A stretch of 45,582 nucleotides of DNA from Nocardiopsis xinjiangensis YIM 90004 (GTDB lineage Bacteria; Actinomycetota; Actinomycetes; Streptosporangiales; Streptosporangiaceae), in the NCBI RefSeq assembly GCF_000341145.1, contig NZ_ANBE01000003.1, forward strand, positions 381,321 to 426,902. The letters run 5' to 3'. Every line of letters starts with the position of its first letter. Within the stretch, counting starts at the first letter, position 1. The position numbers and the translations under genes were made by a program. Of this stretch, positions 17,172 through 24,469 are shown piece by piece. The notes under the pieces were generated by a model that saw only the letters and a program-made list of their open reading frames with translations, was not told the origin of the DNA and made no database searches.

Positions 17172-17501
17172 GTGAACAACGCGATCGACTTCGTCACCGA
17201 TGACGGATTCACCGTCAAGATCGAGCCCGCACAACAGCGCCGGCAAGGGGCGCACAACGTCAGCAAACAGAACGGGACAGCCACCGGACAAAAACACCTC
17301 GACGACGTCCTCCTGCGTATCCGTAAGGTCGCCGAAGCCGTTTCCTCGCAGATCAACGGGTTCTCCGAGATCCCCGGAGGCCCCTCCGGCGCGGAGGTGG
17401 AGTTCGGGATCAGCGTGAGCGCCGAGGCCGACGCGGTCATCCTCAAGGGCAACGGCGAGGCCACCTTCAAGGTCACCCTCACCTGGGCCCGCCACACCTG
17501 A
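17172..17501 (+). CDS. Trypco1 (trypsin-co-occurring) domain protein
   Basis: 109 residues from a GTG behind GAGGTG. The C-terminal half (VLLRIRKVAEAVSSQINGF, then GGPSGAEVEFGISVSAEADA and ATFKVTLTW) matches the trypsin-co-occurring domain 1 pattern, a small beta-rich domain found next to trypsin-like effectors in conflict systems. It fits the trypsin gene 4.4 kb upstream. Its proposed role is as an accessory or regulatory partner of the protease. A hairpin follows and the next gene converges. The match is by eye, and function is inferred from company. Confidence 0.75.
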   Translation: MNNAIDFVTDDGFTVKIEPAQQRRQGAHNVSKQNGTATGQKHLDDVLLRIRKVAEAVSSQINGFSEIPGGPSGAEVEFGISVSAEADAVILKGNGEATFKVTLTWARHT

Positions 17502-17511
17502 CACGGCGGAG

Positions 17512-17555
17512 GGCGCCGAGAGCCGGTCCGGGGGGACCCCCGTCCCTCGACGCCC
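17512..17555. terminator. hairpin between convergent Trypco1 and nrdB
   Basis: GGCGCCGAG (17512-17520) pairs with CTCGACGCC (17547-17555) apart from one position that is a G-U wobble in the nrdB transcript; G-rich and C-rich inner runs may extend it. Confidence 0.4.
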
Positions 17556-17580
17556 CTTCCTGCTCGGGGCGACCCGTGCG

Positions 17581-18657
17581 TCAGTCCCAGTCGAGCCCGC
17601 CGCCGGACTGGTACTCGATCACCCGGGTCTCGAAGAAGTTCTTCTCCTTCTGCAGGTCCATGACCTCGGACATCCACGGGAACGGGTTCTCCGTCTCACC
17701 GAAGATCGGGGCCAGACCGATCTGCTCGGCCCTGCGGTCGGTGATGAAGTGCATGTAGGTCTCGCACAGCTCGGCGTTGAGCCCGAGGACACCGCGCGGC
17801 ATGGTCTCCCGGCCGTAGGCGACCTCCAGGTCACAGCCCTCCACCAGCATCTGCCGGACCTCGGCCTGGAACTCCTCGGTCCACAGGTGCGGGTTCTCGA
17901 GCTTGATCTGGTTGATCACGTCGATGCCGAAGTTCAGGTGGATCGACTCGTCGCGCAGGATGTACTGGTACTGCTCGGCGATACCCACCATCTTGTTGCG
18001 CCGTCCCAGCGACAGGATCTGCGCGAACCCGGTGTAGAACCACATGCCCTCGAAGATCACGTAGAAGGCGATGAGGTCGCGCAGGAACGCCTGGTCGGCC
18101 TCGGGCGTACCCGTGGAGAACTCGGGGTCCTCCAAGTTCTGGGTGTACCTGAGCGCCCAGGAGTCCTTCGCGGTGATCGAGGGGACCTCCCGGTACATGT
18201 TGAACAGCTCGCCCTCGTCCAGGCCGAGGCTCTCGCAGATGTACTGGAAGGTGTGCGTGTGCACGGCCTCCTCGAAGGCCTGCCGGAGCAGGTACTGGCG
18301 GCACTCGGGGTTGGTGAGCTGGCGGTAGACGGCCAGGACGACGTTGTTGGCCACCAGCGACTCCGCCGTGGCGAAGAACCCCAGGTTGCGCTTGAGCATG
18401 AGGCGCTCGTCGTCGGTGAGGCCGTCCGCGGACCGCCACAGCGCGATGTCGGCCTGCATGGCGACCTCGGTGGGCATCCAGTGGTTGTTGCAGCCGGCCA
18501 GGTACTTCTCCCACGCCCAGGTGTACTTGAGCGGGAGGAGCTGGTTGACGTCGGCGCGGGCGTTGATCATCGCCTTGTCGCCGGCGTCGACACGCTCGGC
18601 GTCGCGTTCGATCTCGCCGAGCCCGGTGCCGGTGTCGACGGTGTTCGGTGTGCTCAT
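17581..18657 (-). CDS. nrdB: ribonucleotide-diphosphate reductase beta subunit, class Ic-like
   Basis: 358 residues from the ATG at 18657. It is the radical-bearing subunit that, with NrdA, makes deoxyribonucleotides. Metal ligands are readable: Glu99 in FFATAESL, Glu130 and His133 in [11 protein letters not shown], then Glu in VIFEGMWFY and Glu/His in [11 protein letters not shown]. Class Ia enzymes have Asp at the first and Tyr four residues after the His. Here they are Glu99 and Phe137, with the same spacing as Chlamydia trachomatis class Ic NrdB (Glu89, Glu120, His123, Phe127). A stable Mn/Fe cofactor instead of a tyrosyl radical is therefore inferred. It lies 59 bp after nrdA in one operon. 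Confidence 0.93.
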   Translation of the reverse strand: MSTPNTVDTGTGLGEIERDAERVDAGDKAMINARADVNQLLPLKYTWAWEKYLAGCNNHWMPTEVAMQADIALWRSADGLTDDERLMLKRNLGFFATAESLVANNVVLAVYRQLTNPECRQYLLRQAFEEAVHTHTFQYICESLGLDEGELFNMYREVPSITAKDSWALRYTQNLEDPEFSTGTPEADQAFLRDLIAFYVIFEGMWFYTGFAQILSLGRRNKMVGIAEQYQYILRDESIHLNFGIDVINQIKLENPHLWTEEFQAEVRQMLVEGCDLEVAYGRETMPRGVLGLNAELCETYMHFITDRRAEQIGLAPIFGETENPFPWMSEVMDLQKEKNFFETRVIEYQSGGGLDWD

Positions 18658-18716
18658 GGCGATGGTGTTCCGATCCTTGGCAGAAGGCTGCGGGCGGGTG
18701 TGCGACGGGGCGGCCG

Positions 18717-21272
18717 TCACTGGCAGGCCTCGCACTCGGGGTCCTCGATCGAGCAGGCCTGGTCCTCGTCGACCTCGAACCCGTCCTCGGCCGGTGCGGC
18801 GCCCGACGATGAGTTCGGGGACGGCGAAGGCGACGGGCTCGGGGACGGCGAAGGCGACGGCGCCGGTGAAGGGGCCGCCCCGGGCGTCGGCCCCGGGGTG
18901 GCCGAGACCGCGTTCAGGCGGCCGTCGGTGCCCTTGATGGTGCTCTTCTCCACGTGGGTGGCGCTCTGGGAACGCAGGTAATACGTGGTCTTGAGACCCG
19001 AACGCCAGGCGCGCCGGTACAGCTCGTCGAGCTTGCGGCCGCTGGGGCCGGCCATGTACAGGTTCAACGACTGAGCCTGGTCGATCCACTTCTGGCGGCG
19101 GGCCGCGGCGTCCACCAGCCAGTCCGGGTCGACCTCGAACGCGGTGGCGTACAGGGCCTTGAGGTCGTCGGGGACCCGGTCGATCCCGCCGAGACTGCCG
19201 TCGTGCAGCTTCAGCGCCGAGACCATCTCCTCGTCCCACAGACCGCGGTCGCGCAGGTCGCGCACCAAGTACTCGTTGACGACCGTGAAGTCGCCGGACA
19301 TGTTCGACTTCACGAACAGGTTCCGGTAGACGGGCTCGATCGACTGGCTGGCGCCGGTGATGTTGGCGATGGTCGCGGTCGGGGCGATCGCCATGACGTT
19401 GGAGTTGCGCATGCCGCGCTCGCGTACCCGCTCACGCAGTGTGTCCCAGTCCAGCGTGCTGCCGCGCTCCACGTCGAGACCGCCCCCGCGGGCCTCGTCC
19501 AACAGGCTCAGGGAATCCAGGGGCAGGACCCCCTTGCTCCACAGCGATCCGTCGAAGCTCTCGTAGGAGCCGCGCTCCTCGGCGAGTTCGGAGGAGGCCT
19601 CGATCGCGTGGTAGCTGATGAGCTCCATGCTGTGGTCGGCGAAGTCCACGGCGCCCTGCGAGGAGAACGGCAGTCGCAGGCGGAACAGCGCGTCCTGGAA
19701 CCCCATGAGCCCCAGACCCACCGGGCGATGGCGCATGTTCGCGCGCTCGGCCTCGGGGATCGTGTAGAAGTTCACGTCGATGACGTTGTCGAGCATCCGT
19801 ACGGCGGTGCGCACGGTACGGCGCAGGCGCTCGCGGTCGATGCCGTCGGGGCCCACGTGCCGGGCGAGGTTGACCGAGCCCAGGTTGCAGACCGCGACCT
19901 CGTCCTCGCTGGTGTTCAGGGTGATCTCGGTGCACAGGTTGGAGGAGTGCACCACACCTGCGTGCTGCTGCGGCGAGCGCAGGTTCGAGGGGTCCTTGAA
20001 CGTGATCCAGGGATGGCCGGTCTCGAACAGCATGGTGAGCATGCGCCGCCACAGGTCCACCGCCGGCACGCGCTTGAAGACCCGGATCCGTCCGGCATCG
20101 GCCTCGGCCTCGTAGCGCTCGTAGGCCTCGGTGAAGGCAGGACCGTAACTGTCGTGGAGCTCGGGCACCTCGTCCGGGGAGAACAACGTCCACTCACCGC
20201 CGTCCTCGACCCGGCGCATGAACAGGTCCGGCACCCAGTTCGCCGTGTTCATGTCGTGGGTGCGGCGCCGGTCGTCACCGGTGTTCTTGCGCAGATCGAG
20301 GAACTCCTCGACGTCGATGTGCCAGGTCTCCAGGTACGCGCACACCGCCCCCTTGCGGCGTCCGCCCTGGTTGACCGCGACGGCGGTGTCGTTGGCGATC
20401 TTCAGGAACGGAACCACACCCTGGCTCTTGCCGTTGGTGCCGCGAATGTGCGAGCCCAGGCCGCGGACCGGGGTCCAGTCGTTGCCGAGACCGCCCGAGT
20501 ACTTCGACAGCTTCGCGTTGTTGCTGATGCCGTGGAAGATGCCGCCCAGGTCGTCGCCGACCGTGGTCAGGAAGCACGACGAGAGCTGGGCCCGCACCGT
20601 GCCGGCGTTGAACAGGGTCGGTGTGGAGGCCATGAAGTCGAACGAGGACAGCAGCTCGTAGAACTCGATCGCGCGGGCGTCGCGGTCGTCCTCGTTCAGA
20701 GCCAGCCCCATCGCGACCCGCATGAAGAAGACCTGCGGCAGCTCGTAGCGCACGCCGTCGTCGTGCAGGAAGTAGCGGTCGTAGAGGGTCTGCATCCCCA
20801 GGAACGTGAACTGCTCGTCGCGGTCGGCCTGCAGAGCCGCACCGAGGCGGGCCAGGTCGAACCGGGCGAGGTCAGGGTCGAGCTGGCCCAGGGCGATGCC
20901 CTTGCGCACGTATGCGGCCAGGTGGTCTCCGTAGCGCTCGGCCATCTCGGACTGGCTGGCGGTGTCGGGGGAACCGGTGACGTGGGTGAGGGCCTCACGG
21001 CGGAGCTTGTCCAGCAGCAGGCGGGCCGCGGCGAAGGAGTAGTCGGGGTCGGCCTCCACGAAACTGCGGGCGGCCATGACCAGCGCGAGCTCGACCTCGT
21101 CGTCGGAGATGTCCGGGTAGAAACCGCGGCGGGCCTCGGCGAGCACCCGCTCGGCGGAGGCCCCGGGCAACCCCGCGCAGGCCTCGGCCACGACGCTCTC
21201 GATCCGGTCGGCAGCCGCAGGGGGCGCAGCGGTCCCGGCGGCCTCGGGCACGGCCTGGACGTCAAGGGTCAT
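18717..21272 (-). CDS. nrdA: ribonucleoside-diphosphate reductase alpha subunit
   Basis: 851 residues from the ATG at 21272. It has an N-terminal ATP-cone-like region (about 20-110), then the catalytic barrel: [49 protein letters not shown] (active-site NxCxE), [26 protein letters not shown]. It reduces ribonucleoside diphosphates. The C-terminal tail ends ECEACQ, the redox-active CxxC that carries electrons to the active site. Between about 792 and 822 is a Ser-Pro repeat linker (SPSPSPSP) not usual for the family. Transcription starts ahead of a cobalamin riboswitch about 170 nt upstream. Partner NrdB is directly downstream. Confidence 0.93.
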   Translation of the reverse strand: MTLDVQAVPEAAGTAAPPAAADRIESVVAEACAGLPGASAERVLAEARRGFYPDISDDEVELALVMAARSFVEADPDYSFAAARLLLDKLRREALTHVTGSPDTASQSEMAERYGDHLAAYVRKGIALGQLDPDLARFDLARLGAALQADRDEQFTFLGMQTLYDRYFLHDDGVRYELPQVFFMRVAMGLALNEDDRDARAIEFYELLSSFDFMASTPTLFNAGTVRAQLSSCFLTTVGDDLGGIFHGISNNAKLSKYSGGLGNDWTPVRGLGSHIRGTNGKSQGVVPFLKIANDTAVAVNQGGRRKGAVCAYLETWHIDVEEFLDLRKNTGDDRRRTHDMNTANWVPDLFMRRVEDGGEWTLFSPDEVPELHDSYGPAFTEAYERYEAEADAGRIRVFKRVPAVDLWRRMLTMLFETGHPWITFKDPSNLRSPQQHAGVVHSSNLCTEITLNTSEDEVAVCNLGSVNLARHVGPDGIDRERLRRTVRTAVRMLDNVIDVNFYTIPEAERANMRHRPVGLGLMGFQDALFRLRLPFSSQGAVDFADHSMELISYHAIEASSELAEERGSYESFDGSLWSKGVLPLDSLSLLDEARGGGLDVERGSTLDWDTLRERVRERGMRNSNVMAIAPTATIANITGASQSIEPVYRNLFVKSNMSGDFTVVNEYLVRDLRDRGLWDEEMVSALKLHDGSLGGIDRVPDDLKALYATAFEVDPDWLVDAAARRQKWIDQAQSLNLYMAGPSGRKLDELYRRAWRSGLKTTYYLRSQSATHVEKSTIKGTDGRLNAVSATPGPTPGAAPSPAPSPSPSPSPSPSPSPNSSSGAAPAEDGFEVDEDQACSIEDPECEACQ
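18815..18860 (-). repeat. 24-bp tandem repeat encoding Ser-Pro linker in nrdA
   Basis: TCGGGGACGGCGAAGGCGAC recurs at 18815 and 18839 (period 24), encoding alternating Ser-Pro near the C-terminus of NrdA. Confidence 0.8.
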
Positions 21273-21422
21273 AGAGCGGCTCCAACCTCGTATCGGTTTC
21301 CCTGCGGGGACCGGCGAGGAGGAGGCGCGGCACACACCGGCGGGACCTGCTGCACCCGGGGCGCAGCGGTCGTGGGGACCGGTGCCGTCGCGGTGAGCTC
21401 GCCCTCGAAGCCCCCGACATCC

Positions 21423-21441
21423 GCACGCGTCGCACGCGTGC
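21423..21441 (-). promoter_or_regulatory. hairpin just after the riboswitch aptamer, possible expression platform
   Basis: GCACGCG (21423-21429) and CGCGTGC (21435-21441) form a 7-bp stem with a 5-nt loop immediately downstream of the aptamer. It could be part of the switch, but no clear terminator or RBS-blocking fold was demonstrated. Confidence 0.35.
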
Positions 21442-21442
21442 A

Positions 21443-21608
21443 CCGATGGCAGGTCTTCGGACTCACGGGCGGCCTACACGACCATCGCTTCCCGGGCCAC
21501 ACCGGACCCAGTGCCATTGACGGCCTTCGTTCCCGTTCACCGCTGCGGGGCAGTCCCGGACTCACACCGGGTTCCCTCTCGCCTCACCCACGTGGGGTGA
21601 ACCATCGG
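21443..21608 (-). ncRNA. cobalamin (B12) riboswitch controlling nrdAB
   Basis: On the minus strand the leader holds GGGAACCCGGTGTGAGTCCG, GGGACTGCCCCGC, an AGCGGTGAA stretch, GGCACTGG and AGTCCGAAGACCTGCC, the conserved core of the AdoCbl riboswitch. The P1 stem pairs CCATCGG (21602-21608) with CCGATGG (21443-21449). It lies about 170 nt upstream of the nrdA ATG. Streptomyces nrdABS is known to be shut by B12 through such a switch when the B12-dependent class II enzyme is available, so the same logic is likely here. A class II gene is not in the window. Confidence 0.92.
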
Positions 21609-21613
21609 CGGGT

Positions 21614-21628
21614 CAGATACTACATCTG
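21614..21628. promoter_or_regulatory. palindrome over the nrdA -10 region, candidate NrdR box
   Basis: CAGAT-ACTAC-ATCTG is a 15-bp interrupted palindrome centred on the -10 element. Its ACTACATCT core resembles actinobacterial NrdR boxes from memory; not confirmed. Confidence 0.35.
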
Positions 21629-21646
21629 GGGGAAGGCAGTTCGGAA
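21617..21646 (-). promoter_or_regulatory. candidate promoter of nrdAB
   Basis: Minus strand TTCCGA (21646-21641), an 18-nt spacer and TAGTAT (21622-21617) place transcription start near 21610, right before the riboswitch P1 stem. That agreement supports the call. Confidence 0.45.
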
Positions 21647-21842
21647 CGTCCCAAGATGATCGCGTGTCACCCTTGGGGCCGCACATCTCACACCGCCTCT
21701 TCCAAGGCAGCACGGCACACGGCCGGCAACGGTTCGGAGGAAGGACCGTTCAACCGGACCGCGGGCGCCGGGGCCCTGCCCCCCGCACCGGCGCGCACCC
21801 GGCGTTCGGACAGGGCCGACGGGGCCTGCCGCACAGGGGCGT

Positions 21843-22382
21843 TCAGATCGAGCGGTCGAGGTCGTCCTCGTCCAGGTCCAGGTCGGAACGGATCCGGAAC
21901 CGGATGCGCAGCAGTTCCTCGAACAGGTCGCCACCGTCCTCGGGGTGGCTGCGCGCGCCGGAGGTGGCCCACCATTCGGCGCCCTCGAGGTCGCCGTGGG
22001 CATAGAGCACCTCGGCGATGTGCAGGTAGGTGGGGAGCCCGTCGGGAACGTCCTTCTCCAGACGCCCCAGGTGGGTGTGGGCACGTTCGATCTCGTCCAT
22101 CTGCAGGAGTGCGCCGGCGCACAGGGCCCGCGGGTCGATCACGGTGTGCCCGCCGTCGTCTATGGCGCGCTGGTAGGACGAGCAGGCCCGTTCGTACTCT
22201 TGGGCGATCTCCCACTGCTCGCCGGCTCGCACGAAGAGCTCGGCGCGGGTGATCTCGCTCGCGGCCTCGGCACGGTTGGCCAGGTCCTGCAACTGCGCGG
22301 CGACCCTTCCGTGCTCACCGGACCTGACAGCGTCGAACTCCAGCCGGTCGAGCTCGGCCGTCGTCACGTGGATCACCCGCAT
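21843..22382 (-). CDS. TPR-like helical repeat protein
   Basis: 179 residues from the ATG at 22382, 11 nt after GAGGAGG; ATGs at 22391 and 22409 are alternatives. Helical repeat features include AAQLQDLANRAEAASEITR, LFVRAGEQWEIAQEYERACS, AHTHLGRLEKDVPDGLPTYL and ADLEGAEWWA-like stretches (A/L/Y spacing of TPR pairs). The C-terminus is acidic (SDLDLDEDDLDRSI). No catalytic motif is present. It is co-oriented with and 36 bp downstream of the NYN gene, so the two may form an operon. Many actinobacteria have such a TPR protein, but its role is unknown to me. Confidence 0.65.
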   Translation of the reverse strand: MRVIHVTTAELDRLEFDAVRSGEHGRVAAQLQDLANRAEAASEITRAELFVRAGEQWEIAQEYERACSSYQRAIDDGGHTVIDPRALCAGALLQMDEIERAHTHLGRLEKDVPDGLPTYLHIAEVLYAHGDLEGAEWWATSGARSHPEDGGDLFEELLRIRFRIRSDLDLDEDDLDRSI

Positions 22383-22418
22383 CGCCCCCATGCCCTCCTC
22401 GCACTCCACACACCGGGG

Positions 22419-24278
22419 TCAGGGCCTGGCACGCTCCAGTGCCTGCCAGAACCCCTGACGCAGTCCTTCCCGGACCTCGTCGCGCAACAGGTGGTCGACA
22501 GGCAGTGCGGACCCCTGGAGCAGACGCGCCTCCAGGTCGGAGGGCATCCGGGGCCTGCGGGCGAGGACGGCCTCGACCCACAGGGCGGGCGCCTCGCGCG
22601 CGATCGACTCCGCGAAGCCGCTTCCTTCCCCGTGCGCGACGTGCACCGCTTCCTCAACGGTATGCGCGGCGGCCGCCCCGTGTTGCGGATATCCGGGAGC
22701 GGACCCGGATTCCTGGTAACCGGGCCGACCGAAACCGGCGTCGTGGTCGGGACCAGCAGGTGACCGCACCCCGCTCGCGGGGGTGGGCCCGCCGCCGTGG
22801 GCGGCCTCAGTTGCCGTACTGGTCCCATAGGTAGGGTTTGTGTCGCCCGCACCCCCGTAACCAGGGTTCTCGCCGGTTCCGAACCGCGGATCCTGCGGCG
22901 GAGGGGGCGCGTCTCTGGGCGGTGGCGCGTGGCCCGCCTGTGACTCGCCGGCGAAGGAGGGCTGCGGACCGGTCCCGGGCGCGAACGAGGGTTGTGGCCC
23001 CGTGCCCTGTTGATAGGCCTGTTGCGGCCCGGTCATCGGGTGACCCTGGGGCGGCCGGCCGGGCACACCGTAGATGTTGGGGTCGGTTCCCTGCATCGAC
23101 GGCTGACCGCCGGTGGAGGCGTACCCGGGTTGGGCACCGGCCGGAGCCGGACCCGGCGGCGCGGGGTGGCCCCGCTGGACCTGGTGCTGTGGGTACGCGT
23201 TCTGCCGTTGGTGCTGCTGGGGCGCTTGCTGATGCTGGGGCGCTTGGTGCTGCTGGGGCGCTTGCTGATGCTGAGGCGCTTGGGGGTGCTGAGGCGCTTG
23301 GGGGTGCTGGGGCGCTTGGTGCTGTTGCTGCGTTTGCGGCGGCTGGGGCTGTTGCGGGTGGCCCGCGCCGGGGTACGAAGCGCCGGGGTAGGCACCGGTC
23401 CCACTGGCCGGGGCCTGCTGGCCGGAGGGGAAACCGTTGGCGTCGATCCCGCCCGAGGGCTGCCCCTCGGCCGGACCCGCGAGATGGTCGCCGCCGCGCT
23501 GCTCGGCTATGGAGCGGCGCATGGCACGCAGCTGGTCCATCGCGCTGCCCTGGTGTGACGGGCTCCCGCCGGTGCCGGCGAACATGGCCTCGAGCCCGCC
23601 GGTGGAGGGGGCCGCCACTTCGACCTGCTCACCGCCGGTCCGGGCGGCGACCGGGTGCCGCGGGGCGTCGGGGGCCGAGCGGGCCTGGCCGTTGGCGAAG
23701 GGCGCGGTGGTCTTGGCCGCCTCCTCCTGGGCTGCGGCCCCGCCGCTCAGGAGGTTGACGTGCGGCCGGAGGTGTCCCGCGCCGATCTCGATGAGGTCGT
23801 CGCACTCCCGGCGCAGGGCCCGGGAGATGGTCCAATTCCCCTCCACGGAGATGTGCACGACGGTGACGCGCACTCCCAGGTCCTGTACGTCGGCGACCAC
23901 GGAGGACATGTCCTCGTCCCCGCTGACCAGTACGGCGTCACACAGGACACCGGTGCGGGCCAGTGTGGTCAGGTCACGCTGGACGTAACTCTCCACGCCC
24001 TCACGACGCCCGGGTCTGATCCTGACACCCCGGAACTTGATGCCGGGGATGTCCGCGATGCCGTCCTGTTCCTGGGAGCGCCGCTCATCGGCGACCGCCT
24101 CGTACCAGTAGCAACGCAGCAGCGGCAGACCAGTGCGGTCGCGGGCCACCTCGTTGAGGAACTGGACGAGTCCGGCATAGTCCCAGGAGACGGAGTCCCG
24201 ATTCCGGGTTCCGTGCACGGCCATCGCGCCGTCCGCGAGAAGGTATCCCGCGTCGACGAACAACGCGCAGCGGTCCAC
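22419..24278 (-). CDS. NYN-domain (PIN-like) protein with Gln/Pro-rich repeat region
   Basis: 619 residues from a GTG behind GGAAGGGGG. The first 165 residues are a NYN domain: MDRCALFVDAGYLL, the DR...GLPLLRCYWYEA strand, VQRDLTTLARTGVLCDAVLVSGDEDM and GVRVTVVHI, with the conserved acidic residues of the PIN/NYN nuclease fold (Asp9, Asp in SGDEDM). It probably binds or cleaves RNA. Residues about 300-400 are Gln/Pro/His-rich imperfect repeats (QAPQHPQAPQ, QQAPQQHQAP) and the rest is Gly/Pro-rich low complexity. The last 90 residues regain order (VEEAVHVAHGEGSGFAESIA, ALWVEAVLARRPRM). The low-complexity block suggests disorder or condensate behaviour; inference only. Confidence 0.78.
   Translation of the reverse strand: MDRCALFVDAGYLLADGAMAVHGTRNRDSVSWDYAGLVQFLNEVARDRTGLPLLRCYWYEAVADERRSQEQDGIADIPGIKFRGVRIRPGRREGVESYVQRDLTTLARTGVLCDAVLVSGDEDMSSVVADVQDLGVRVTVVHISVEGNWTISRALRRECDDLIEIGAGHLRPHVNLLSGGAAAQEEAAKTTAPFANGQARSAPDAPRHPVAARTGGEQVEVAAPSTGGLEAMFAGTGGSPSHQGSAMDQLRAMRRSIAEQRGGDHLAGPAEGQPSGGIDANGFPSGQQAPASGTGAYPGASYPGAGHPQQPQPPQTQQQHQAPQHPQAPQHPQAPQHQQAPQQHQAPQHQQAPQQHQRQNAYPQHQVQRGHPAPPGPAPAGAQPGYASTGGQPSMQGTDPNIYGVPGRPPQGHPMTGPQQAYQQGTGPQPSFAPGTGPQPSFAGESQAGHAPPPRDAPPPPQDPRFGTGENPGYGGAGDTNPTYGTSTATEAAHGGGPTPASGVRSPAGPDHDAGFGRPGYQESGSAPGYPQHGAAAAHTVEEAVHVAHGEGSGFAESIAREAPALWVEAVLARRPRMPSDLEARLLQGSALPVDHLLRDEVREGLRQGFWQALERARP
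23205..23345 (-). repeat. imperfect tandem repeat encoding QAPQ-type motifs
   Basis: Units near GGGGCGCTTGGTGCTGCT recur several times with 15-24 bp spacing (GGGGCGCTTG, GAGGCGCTTG). They encode the Gln/Pro/His region of the NYN protein. Confidence 0.75.
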
Positions 24279-24469
24279 GACACCGCCCCCTTCCCTTTCG
24301 TCTGAGGGTCATCTCCATGACCGGAGCTCAGCCTAACCAACTCTGTTTGCTTTTGCCTGCCACTTGTAAATACATACAGTTATTGGATGACTACCCTGGG
24401 ATTGCTTTTCGAGGTGTGCCGAACCGGAGCCCCCCAGGACCGGGACGTACCCCGGCCTCGGAATCGGAC
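24279..24469. other. intergenic region with A+T-rich patch
   Basis: About 190 bp between the NYN start and the ECF gene end. Bases 24345-24400 are A+T-rich for this genome and include CTTGTAAATACATACAGTTA. It probably carries the NYN promoter; TAGGCT near 24330 (minus) is a possible -10. No terminator hairpin was recognised. Confidence 0.35.

Noticed and set aside
21684-21692. Second NrdR-like motif (CACATCTCA) further upstream of nrdA
   Set aside because: It is too far from the promoter and too short to be told from chance.
23205-23345. Repeat block as a possible CRISPR array
   Set aside because: Units are in frame inside the NYN gene, vary in length and lack spacers of constant size.
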